This document shows, piece by piece, positions 38,201-50,200 of a stretch of 64,000 bases of DNA; within the stretch, counting starts at the first letter, position 1, and every line of letters starts with the position of its first letter. The stretch comes from Chiridota heheva (taxonomy: Eukaryota > Echinodermata > Holothuroidea > Apodida > Chiridotidae), in the NCBI GenBank assembly GCA_020152595.1, contig JAIGNY010001437.1, forward strand, positions 2,256,001 through 2,320,000, given 5' to 3'. A program made the position numbers and the translations under genes. The notes under the pieces were generated by a model. It saw only the letters and a list, made by a program, of their open reading frames with translations, was not told the origin of the DNA and ran no database searches.

Positions 38201-41200
38201 GGGGGAAAGGTAAGGGCTTCATTAGTAACTGCACTTTTAGACATGTTACACAGAAATTATATAAAAAAAGAGTATTACTTAATAACATTTTGCACCACAA
38301 AAGAACTGAAGATGAAAAAAGCGCACAAAAACTTTGCAATTGATCATCAGCACAATCTCAAACAAAAAAAACTCATGAGACTTGAGTAGAGTACATTCAG
38401 TATTTATTTTTTTATAATTTGGAAGATTGGACTAAAACAACTCAATTTAAAACAAACTAAGAAACCATTTTCTTTCTTCCAGCTGTAAGAAATAAAAGGA
38501 TAATTATCAAAACACATACCGAATGTACTCTACTCTACTCAAATCTCATGAGTTTCTTTTCGTTTGATTATGTATATTAAAGCAAGAAGATGTAGGGAAA
38601 CTTAAAAAAATACACCAGCAACTTTCACTGTGAAGCCTTATGTATTGTTACAACTTTTTTTTTTAACATTGCGTGATGTACAGATTCCAACTATGATAGG
38701 CCTACATGTACTTGTCTGTAGCTTATGATACAGGTCCCTGCTGAAACTCATCTCTGCACATAAAACAAGACACACAGACATACAATAAACTTCCTTGTAT
38801 GTGCAGGGAAATAAACACCAAGGCCAAATCCAGAAATACTTTGAGACTATGGTGAGGCAGGGAGTTGGAATGTAATTATGTTGTTTTTGAAGCATGGGGC
38901 TATCATGTTGCAAGTAAAAGTGCTTGTCTATATTTATCTGTAATTGATGCAGTTTTTCTAGAATCTTTTTTTTTTAGCAAAGACCCTAATGGTGTTAACG
39001 CCTCATGTAATATGAGGAGTTCGGTGTGACATGTAGTTTTGATGAAGCATTGCATGGTTAATAGTTTTGTATTTGTTTGCTCAAAGGCTGGAGGCTTTGG
39101 AGTTCAGACTTTTTGGTTGTAGTTGTATCGCTTAAAAGGTTGATGCCAGTGTGCAGACTGAGTTTTGTGGCTTAGATGTGGGAAGTCAGACATGTGATGT
39201 TGGTAGTCAGACATGTGATGTTGGTAGTCAGGCATGTGATGTTGGTAGTCAGACATGTGATGTGGGTAGTCAGACATGTGATGTCGGTAGTCAGACATGT
39301 GATGTCGATAGTCAGACATGTGGTGTCGGTAGTCAGACATGTGATGTTGGTAGTCAAACATGTGATGTGGGTAGTCAGACATGTGATGTTGGTAGTCAGA
39401 CATGTGATGTCGGTAGTCAGACATGTGATGTTGGTAGTCAGACATATGATGTTGGTAGTCAGACATGTGATGTTGGTAGTCAGACATATGTTGGTAGTCA
39501 GACATGTGATGTTGGTAGTCAGACATATGATGTTGGTAGTCAAACATGTGATGTTGGTAGTCAGACATGTGATGTTGGTAGTCAGACATGTGATGTTGGT
39601 AGTCAGACATGTGATGTCGGTAGTCAGACATGTGATGTCGGTAGTCAGACATGTGATGTTGGTAGTCAGACATGTGATGTTGGTAGTCAGACATGTGATG
39701 TTGGTAGTCAGACATGTGATGTTGGTAGTCAGACATGTGATGTTGGTAGTCAGACATGTGATGTCGGTAGTCAGACAGGTGATGTTGGTGGTCAGACATG
39801 TGATGTTGATAGATCTTTAGGTGAGGAATTTTTATGGGGTTTCTGTTTGTGTAGATAGTCTTGGATCAGATTCTGTTGACAGGCCTGATGTAGGGCTGTC
39901 TGTAGTTGATGATTGTACAGGTACCATTGGTCGTGAGGTTGTTGATTGGTCTTGTACAATGCCTGTGGATTCTGCTAGGAATAAGGTGTTATGGATAAGG
40001 CATTCACTTGTAAGGTATGTTGACACAGAGTTTTGTGGCGTACATCGTAGTAGAAGAATTAGAGTGTCTTCCAGGGGCTAGGGTTGATGATGTTAGTTTT
40101 CGTGATGAGACTTTATGTAAGGGTGATGATACCGTCATAGTTTTCATTAGTACAATTGAAATTTTAAGGAGAAATGTTGATTCTGTTAGGCTTAGTTTCA
40201 TGGATTTGTTATTCAAGTTGAAGGACACAGGTTGTAGGCTTCTAGTTGTTGGTCTGTGGCCGCATAGGGGTAGTTCTTTCATGATAGATAAGATGTTTTC
40301 GATCAATAGTTAGTAGAGAGTAATTGTCATCTGTTTGAGTTCAATTTTGTAAATTTCTGGCATGAGTTTGAATCTTGGCTTGATTGGGTTCATGAGAGAT
40401 GGTTTGCATTTAACATGATGAAATAACCATCATTACGAGGGATGGTCCATCAATCATTCATGGGTTTTGCAGTCCTCCCAAGCATATAATGTATACTTTT
40501 ATTTAGGCTCCACCAAGGACGAATCTTATTTGCATCACTGAACAGCAGTTATGTGTCTGGAGCCCAAGATGAATGACCTATTGTGTACAGTGTAACAGTA
40601 GCTGGTTGCTAACAAGTGAACTGTGAATCGACTAAGAAGATGTTGTCAGTTAAGAAGGTATACATTACCTCTGTGTTGTGTATAGTGTAACAATAGCTGG
40701 ATGCTAGTCAATGAAGTGTGAAGAGTCTCTCGGGTTGAATGGTGTGATTACCCCTGATTTTGAGAAAATTGGGGTTGTCGGGTTGGAGGGGTGTCGGGTT
40801 GGAGGGGTGTCGGGTTGGAGGGGTGTAAGGGTTAAAAATTCTTAATGAGTAGGAAAGGTGCTTGTGTTCTTGCTAGGGTTGTCAATAGTGGTAGATTAAA
40901 TCTAGTCGTAGATTAAAGGTTATGTTTTCAAATGTTCATAGCATTTTGAATAAGCATGATGAGCTTCTGACTGAAGTTTCAATTAGTAGATCTGATATAA
41001 TTGGTATTACTGAGAGTTGGATTTATAGTAAAATTAGTGATTCAGAGATACATATTCCAGGACACTAAGTTTTCAGGCAAGACAGAATAGATACTCTCAA
41101 TGATAGAGGAGGTGGTGTTTTGTTGTTTGTGTAAGACAGTTTTAATTGTATAGATAGGACAGCTCAAATTTCTTTTGTTTTTCCAAATTGCCTATGGTGT

Positions 41201-44200
41201 GAGCTTATTGTTGATGGCGATGTTGGTAGTTCAGTGGTTGTTGGTGTTGTGTATAGATCACCAAATTCTAGTCCTGAGAACAATCAGAAATTGCTTGACT
41301 GCTTCAGGAAAGTTGCTTCTAGAAGGGTTATTGTCTTTGGGGACTTTAATTTTCTAGACATTGATTGGAATATTTGTACTACATGTAATGGTCCACATGG
41401 AAAAGATTTTCTGGAAGTTGTATCCGACTGCTTTTTCACCCAGCTTGTGTTGTTTTCCACGCGTGGTAGTAATTGTCTGGATTTGATTTTCAGTAGTGAA
41501 GAAAGTATGGTTAGAAATGTGCCAAGTAGCAGTAAGGTAGGGTGTAGTTATCATGACCTCATTGGTCTTGGTCTGTATTGTTTTACAAAGGTTTCTCCAG
41601 CTAATAAACTGCTTAGATTTTAAAAATGCTGACTTTGTTACACTTCAGGATAATTTGTCATTCGATTGCACTTCTTTGCCCTGTGACTTCGATCCTTCTA
41701 AAGCAAGGCATGTTTTCCAAATTTAAAGTTTTGGAGGATGTAAATAGGTTTGTCCCATTAAAGAAAGTCTGTAAGCAAAATCAACCAGTATGTATGTCTC
41801 GAGAGGTTTTGCGAGATGTTCGGAAAAAGAAGAAGTTGTGGTGTTCTTATAAACACAGTGGGTGTCCTGTGGAGCTTGCTAGGTATAAGGATCATGAACA
41901 GTTTAGAAAGGGTTTGATAGGAGATATAAAAGTGCTTTTTGAAAAATGTTTGTCCATAGAGGTTAAGATTAATCCTAAGTCATTTCATTCTTATGTTCTC
42001 TCAAAGTAAAAAAACAAGGAAGTTGTTGATCCCCTTCAGGGTAATGATGGTGTTACTATCAATAGTGGTAAGGATATGGCTGAGGTTTCGAATGACAACT
42101 TTGTGTCTGTTTTTAACTAAGGAGTCGTTTGCTGATGATGTAGATTATCTTAGTGTGCACTCTCTAGTATCCATTAGGGATGTTGATTTTTCGGTTGATA
42201 TTGTGTCTAAGAAGTTGAAGGGTTTGAATTCAAATAAATCACTCGGTCCAAATGGTATACATCCTGCTGTCTTACGTGAGTGTTCTGATGTTGTTTCTGT
42301 TCCCCGGAGTATTATCTTTTCAAAGTGCCTTGATGTTGGTGTTGTTCCTAGTGATTGAAGAATTGCTAATGTTACTCCTATCTTTAAAAAGGTGACCACA
42401 GTTTGCCCTGTTATTATAGGCCAGTGAGTCTTACTAGTGTTGAGTACAAGGTCATGGAGTCCAATGTTAAGGATGTTGTACTAGATCATTTACTGGTCAA
42501 TGGTTTGTTGAATTTGTCCCAGCATGGGTTCTTACCTGAGAGGTCTTGTGTTTCTAATTTATTGGAGCTTCTTGATGATGTCACTAAACTAGTTGATTCT
42601 TTTCGTAATGTGGATGTTATCTATTAAGATTTCCAAAAAGCATTTTATAAGGGTCCATTAGGCAGGCTCATGATGAAAACAAGAGCACTTGGTGTGAAGG
42701 GAGTGTGCCAGGTGGATAAATGGTGGTAAGTTGACAAGTCACGTAGAGATGCTGTTAATAGTGAAGTATCTCCTTGGAAGAAGGTTACAAGTGGTGTTCC
42801 TCAGTGTTCTGTATTGAGTCAGCTTCTGTTCTTAATCTTCATTGATGATATGATTTACCTTGGCTCCAGGATTTGTAAATTTGCTAAGCTGTGCAGGATT
42901 GTTGATGATGCTAGGGATTCTTCACTTTTGTAAAGTGATCTGGATAAGTTAGTTTCTTGGTCGCAGATGTGGCAGATGTCATTCAATGTTGATAAATGCG
43001 AAGTTATTCATTTTGGTCAGAGCAATTTGGCTTTTGATTACTGCATGAATGGTTCAAATCTTGGTTGTGTTGATCAAGAAAGGGATCAAGGTGTTGTCAT
43101 TTCTAGCAATCTAAAGCCTTCTTAACAGTGTGTTTTAGCAGCTGCAAGGACACATATGATACTTGGTTTGATTAGAAGAAATTTTGGTTTTCTTGATAGA
43201 GAGGTTGTTCTTGTTTTGTATAAGCAGTTAGTCAGGCCTCACCTTGAATATGCTATTCAGGCTTGGAGTCCCTTTTATGGGAAGGATAAGTTCATTTTGG
43301 AGCAGGTTCAGCAAAGAGCCACTAGACTTATTCCCGAAGTAAGGAATCTCTCTTATGAATCTAGGTTGCGAATTCTTGGTTTGACCACGCTTGAGTTGAG
43401 AAGAGTATGTGGTGATAAGATTAAAGTTTTAAATTCCTATCTTGTAGTGATGATTTGACTTCCTGTTATTTCTTGCATATTTCAGCTAATCTTCATGTGA
43501 TATGTGGTAACAGTTTGAAGTTGACCAAAGAGTTCTCATGGATAGATATTCGGCATTTTAGCTTTTCGCAAAGAGTTAATAATGAGTGGAATGGTTTGCC
43601 TGAGTGGATAGTTAGCTCCAATTCTGTTCACAATTTCAAAGTCAACATTAATAAGTTCTTTACTAACTCTGGGTGTCTTTGATTTTTGTTTCGTTTATGT
43701 GGTGGTGGTGGTGTTAGTTTGAGCTTTTTATGAGGTGACTAATCCTTCTTGTTCTTCTAGCCCATTGTCTTGTTATGTTATGTGAAAGGTGCATTTTCCT
43801 CCCGCCTCTATGTACAAAGAATTTATTCTAAAAGTTCTTGCTAAAATGCTCCATGTTAAAACAGGAGTGGTGCCAGTGGGATGACTATGCCTCATCTAGA
43901 ATAATAGATCAAACCTTTCAATTAGCAACTAGAGTTGTCACTGTTCATAGTGTAAATATATCACAATTATAAATAAGGGTTTCTGAAAAAAGGGGAAATA
44001 CATTAATGTTTTAAATATATAGACATTTGATGACTAAATGTCGTGGTTGGAAAGACTTAACTCTTTTCCCCAGTGTTTGTTTTAGCAAAGTTTTATAACT
44101 TCATAATAGACCTTCGCTAACATCAAAACAACCACAGTTGTTTTATCAGCAACTTGTGGAGACCCACTGGGGATCGAATCCAGAAAGCTAGATTAGAAAG

Positions 44201-47200
44201 CTAAAACATTAACGCACTGCCACAGAGGTCTCTGAGTTTTTTTTCATAAATAATTTCTCTCTTTCTACCAAGGGTCAAAGCAGAACAATTAATAAGTTTG
44301 AGGTAAACAGAGAACCCAAATCCAAAACAGTTGATGTCGCCAACTATTTACATGTTAAGCATAGTACTGTAGCTAAATGAAGCTGGTAACCCTAGTACCA
44401 ATAAGCATGAAAATACTCATATAAAAGCTTTCTTCACTTTTTGGTAAAAATGATTGGATTAATATCCCACCATAAATGGATGGGGTGCATGTGGCCAAGT
44501 CTTGCTCATATGTGAAAGGTACTGGGTTCGATTTCCGGTGCGAGCTCTACATTGTATCCTTCAGCAAGACATTTCACATTGCTTACAGTTTACTCAGCTG
44601 TAAAATGAGTACCAGCATTTCTGGGAGTTAACCTGTAATGGACTGGGGTCCCGTCCAGGAAAGTCACATAATCTCATCCACTTGCGCCATGGAAACCGGG
44701 GATAAACACCGGCCCTTCAGATGGCTTCACATTTTTAAGTAAAGCTTCTTAAATTAATTGGGTGAATAAATTGTTTTTCAAACGCACGGTTTACAACCAA
44801 GCATAACCTCACCTTGTGTGTGCACCAATCTTCATGATCCATGCGCCCATATGCCACAGCTAACGTAGATCCTGTCTTACTCCATGCCAATTCCATACAC
44901 TGAAGCTGTTTCTCAAACGCTTTGTGAGTAAATGTATGAAGACAGCTAACGCTGCTGGCATCTGTATCCCAATTGGCCTGGTATCCTGCATAAGAAAAGT
45001 AGAAGTTCTCTCAAAAATTGTACAATGATTTTGTTCTGCAAATATCTGGATAAGGAATGGCAGATACAAAGGAAGTAATAACAGACACTAAGGTACGTGT
45101 TGTTTAATATTTAAAGAATAGTGGGGTAGGGCAGAAATTTTACTTTTTAAGATCAAAAAGCAGGCAAATGTTTTAAGAAAACAAAAACAATACGTTGGCA
45201 AAAATGTTAATCTATTGTGAAGGCAATCATTTAAAGAAGGATGCCTGCACAACAGGGATGACTCCCCCCTGCCCTTCACTGCACAGGTTAAAAGGCAGAA
45301 GAAGCACTATCCACTGCACAGGGGCAAGGGGAATAAGTTTTCTTTTTAAAAGGATGTTATGTTATTCCTCTGACTTTAAATATGCAGGTTGGGATGCTCC
45401 AAACCTATTTATACTGTACATGAATTATTGATGGTACCATTGCTCTTTATTTTCACCCCAGCCAATTCTAAGTGCATGCGAACTCAATTGGTCATCACCA
45501 TGTTTACTAATGTGATGCAATACAAAGTGCCCTCTTCATGCGCTTTGCCCCCTTACCTTCTTTGCAGTCAGGTGTCCTAGCTTTAAAAAATAAAGACTAT
45601 AATACATTTCTTTGATTTCACAAAGGAAATTTCTCATAAGAAAGTTCAAAAATATTAAACACATAAATGTACCTTCAAATGCATGGCTCCTAGTATTCCT
45701 CTCCAATGCACTGCACACAAGTGGTGTAACTCTCTTCAGAAAGTCCACCAATCCCTGAGAGAAAAATCAGGTATTTCTTGAACTCAACTTCAAATCTTCT
45801 TTCATGTAATAATCACATTAAAGGTTTATACAGCAACATACTTGAATGATGACAAATTGATATTTGTATTCTTCTTTTAATGTTATAATTGAACAATATT
45901 ATGACAGGTTTGTTGGTTAACAACTTTTCTATCATGAAAACAATTTTATATTTGGATATATAAAGATAAATTTACACTAAATATATCATTTATTTCTGAT
46001 TCTTTAAAATTCCAAAATTAAGTCAAGAAAACAAAAGAAAATTCTCCTTTTACAACCGCACATCAGCAATTAAGCACAAAATATGTTTCTATTTACAGTA
46101 TATCATATACCTCAAACCAGCTTTGAGGTGTTATCCATTAATGACTATAATTTAAGTCATATTCTTTTGCAAAATTCATCTTATTTTTATAATTTATGTG
46201 AATTGTTGTCATTATATTGTGATCAATTTTGACAAAAAGGTAAAATCTTACTGGTGAATTATCTTCTTGCAACTGAAAGACCTTCGCTGCTTCTGTGTCT
46301 GTTTGTATCTGATTAAAAGAAAGAGATGGAGAGATAAAACAAAAAACCTGACTTAAACGACAAGTCTCCTCAACATGAACCATTCTTACTATTTCCTTCT
46401 TCAGCTTTCTTCCTTCATCTCAACACCCTCTGTCCATTTCCCCTTCTCATCACCTTGAACCTGTCCTTATTCCAACACTTTGTCCCTCCATCCCAGGCAA
46501 CCAGACTTGGAATTAATCATGAAATCTCCCACCTTTCTAAACAAAGGTGTCAAAAACCATGACAGAAATAAAATAAATGTAGGAAATACATCTATATATG
46601 CTCATACATGTTCCCTCTTTCACAATTAATTCCTCACACAATTAGGTGGGGTTTCTTAGAGCAATAAACTTGAGACATTATGGCCTTAACTTTTTAGCAA
46701 TTTTTTTTATATGAAAAAAAAAAATTTCTTCCTGCAAATATTTGTTTTCCAGTCTTTTCCCCACTGATCCCCATGAAGAATTTCATCTTCATGGTTGCAT
46801 CCTTTGTTCCCAATTAGGAGGTAAAATTGAAGAATTGGTCAAATAAGATTTACAAAATGGGAAAAATGGAAGGAAACCTCAAATGGTAAAATTAATAGAT
46901 TTTGGTAAGATTGCAGTTTTAGTACAGGTGCATGATATGTCTCAAATTAAAGAGTGTTTCGATTAAGCAGCACTGTTTGATGGAAAGTTAATTTACCAGT
47001 GCAATATTTCTGCCTGTAACCAGTCTGGAAATTTGGAGGGTTTTACCCCACCTAATAAGTTGACCCTTTTTATCTCCTGCCACCCACTTTCTAAAACCCT
47101 CAAACTCTCCATCAACCAAACTCTCTAAGCAACATTCCACATCAACTCTCTTTTCACATTCCTTCTACAGCATCAACCAAACATCTAGTGTGTCTACTTG

Positions 47201-50200
47201 CATGCACTTATATTCTATACTATGAGGAATGTCTACCTCTTTGTCTTCTTTTCCCAAGGACTGGTTCTCAGCATCTTTTGTGGTTATATCTTTGGTCTGG
47301 CAGCGGTTGGAGGTCAATGACCTGGAAAAAGTAAACAGAAATGCAGTACCTAATGAAATCTTTTACCTTTACACAATCTTTAAAGAGACTTTATTAATTC
47401 AAAATGGCTGTACAAGAAAAAGAAAACTAGAACATCAATGATGTAGTAGCTCAACATATATCTTGGTGTGGGTATACAGTAAGCCTGTTTTTGTGAGTGG
47501 TTTGTTAATTTGAGTGGGCTGAGGTTGTTAGGAATACATGTCAGCAGGTCAGTGCTGGGGCTAGGGAGAATCAGCCCCCCAATTAGTTGCAGACCTCTAA
47601 TAAAATTGATGCCGTATTTTCGCTTTCGTCATTGAAAATAAGCAAATTAATCAAACTGCTCCCACTCAGCCTGGTGACCCACCATACTGCCATAGAGGCA
47701 TTATGCACTAGCATCCAAAGGTGGTGGAAGCCAGGGACTCGTCCCACCACACCTACTATCATTATTATGTTGCAAAGTTTAAAAAGTGCCCTTTCAACTA
47801 TTGAAAAACTGCCTTTAGCTTAGCATACAGTAGCTGCCGTAGTACTTAAATTTCTTCAGGTCTTGGGTGGGTGGGGGCAGGAAGGGGAGAAGGGAGAGGA
47901 GGGGAAAAGACCCCAAAAAAATCCCACTTACAAGTGGAAAATTAAATTCCTATCAATGTCCAAGTTGTTCCTATAATCGGAAAATCTCAAGTTTCGGAAA
48001 ATACCCTTTAATTTTCGGAAAATTGTCTTTAATTCTCAGAAACTTTTCTTGATTTCCGATTAATTTTCTTTGATTTTCAGAACTAAGGTTGTGCGGGATC
48101 CCGCAGTCATGTAAGTTCCACCATATTCCGATCCCCGTATTGTGCAATCCCAACAATATAAGGATTCGTAACTATAACCGGGTATTCAGGAGTGATAAAA
48201 AGTGTTGAAAAAAAACCACATGATATTTTCCGGGTTTTTTTTAAGAAATATTAAAGGATTAGTTGAGGAGTCCATCAAAAAATAGTCAATCTGGAGAATA
48301 TCAAATATATAATACTTTTATTTATAAATTTGGTCCAACAACACCAATGAGCAGAAAAATTCCTTATGCCCACTGTCTTACAACAAGAGTTGTAGTTGCC
48401 AAGTACAGTAATATTTTATCATTTATGCTTATAAAAGGAACAAGTAACTCGAAAATGCTTTTCCACTATTTAAATGACACTAATTGTCTCAGAAGAGAAA
48501 GAGACATACCTCAGCGATGGGCTTAACTGCAAAAAAAAAAAAAACCTCTGTATATTGAGAATTCAAATATTTCTATGATTACCCATTTGGAACAACGTTT
48601 TGTATCAAGAAAGAATTCCAATCAATTTGAATAATAAACACGCTTCATACCAGAAAGTATAAGTCATGATATATCTCTCTTAAAAGAGCTTCTTCCATCC
48701 AAGTTTGAACCTTGTGGATTGTTTATCATTACTTGTCATCCTTGTCTTATACCACATGTTCAATGGATAATACAGTTATTAAGGGTAGAACAGTTCATGA
48801 CATTGCATAAAATGCCTGCAAGACTGGTTTGCATGCCCACGACTGATGATAACAGAAATGGAATTAGGTGGAAGTTCATGTCAACCCTTGAGGACTTTGA
48901 TTTTGCTGATGAAATCGCTCTACTTTCATCTACATATCAACACATGCAAACCAAAGTGACCAGACTTAATCAGTATGCTGCACAAACTTAAGAATTAATA
49001 AGGAAAAGACAGAGCTCATGGAAGTTAACATCAAATGTGCAAACAAAGTTTGTATCGATAACCAACAACTAAATGAAGTAAACAAGTTCAGATACCTTAG
49101 TGCAACAGTAAGCTTACAAGGTGGTGGTGAAGAAGATATCCAAAACAGAATTTCTAAAGCAAGAGTAGCATTTATAAAGTTAAATAAGATATAAAACTCA
49201 AGCATATTCTCAATATATACAAAATAAAACTGTTTAACTATCTTTTCAAGTCTGTACACTTGTATGGTTGCGAGACATGGAGAGTTAATGTGGCAGATAA
49301 TAAAAAGCTGGATACATGCATTAAAATGTCGATTGGGGTAAATTAGGTACGCCATGATGGAAAATAAAGGATTTAAGAAGTTGAAACTTTCATTTCTACT
49401 GTACTTTACTGGTCATGCTCCTCATGAAACAGATCTAATACCTACACGATTTAATGCAAATAAATAGAGGTGTGTATGACTTTTTAGAGGGGGGTTGGGG
49501 TATGAAAATATTGCAAGGTTAAAAGTGAAAAGAAAAAAAAACTAGCAAAAATACTGTAGAATCCAGGCAAGAAGAGCACACTGATTTATCTTAACTCTTT
49601 GATGTACCAATATCAAAAACTTAAATTATATAAACTTCCATCACAACCAGCTCAATTAGTTTATTTTTCTACAATTCAAACATCTAAAGTAAGCGCATCT
49701 GCTACTTCACGTATACTCCGGTTACAGAGCCCCTTATATTCTCCATCAGCTTCAGGAAATTCATGTCTTATTCAGAGAACGACACAGGATGGCACAATTT
49801 TTCAATTTTTCTTCCCGAGACATCCATGTGTCCATGAAGTAAATGTTCTGTAGGCGATTTATCTATACTGTCTGCAAAACAAAAAATGATATAATACCAT
49901 AAAGCATTATTACAAACCCATTATTACATAATCATCAAGCAATTTTTGAGCATTCGACTGAAAATATATTTTCCAACATAGAGTGTATAACCAAATCTGT
50001 GTATCTTCCGTTAATGATAAAATGACACGTTTAATTAATTGCAACAGAGAAAACATATGACTTGCTGTGTTTGGAATAGAATATAGAAACACTGTCAGAT
50101 AGATTACAGTATTTTTAGATGTTTCTAAGAATCAGCATGTTTGGATAAAAGATTGGTAAATACTATGTTGTTTAAAATTTCTCACACTAGTATTCGGACA

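Larger units (their letters stand above)
39060..43790 (+). mobile_element. LINE C: CR1-like non-LTR retrotransposon
   Basis: Plus strand, antisense to DYNC2I2. ORF1 with an SGNH-esterase-like end (39100-40313), EN (40914-41623), RT (41640-43450), C-terminal block to 43682, 3' tail around tgttatgttatg near 43775. The layout (esterase-like ORF1 plus EN-RT ORF2, no RNase H) fits CR1. Frameshifts and stops in every domain. Truncated relatives sit at 22915-23150 and 54847-55146. Confidence 0.88.

Noticed and set aside
39104-39820. Long ORFs on both strands over the 21-bp array (SDYQHHM, VVRHVML, CDVGSQT repeats)
   Set aside because: A 21-bp repeat without stops is open in several frames automatically. 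Only the CDVGSQT frame has LINE ORF1 sequence on both sides; the others are shadows.
44159-44232. Functional tRNA gene
   Set aside because: Acceptor and T arms are fair but the anticodon stem does not fold properly, so I call it tRNA-like only.
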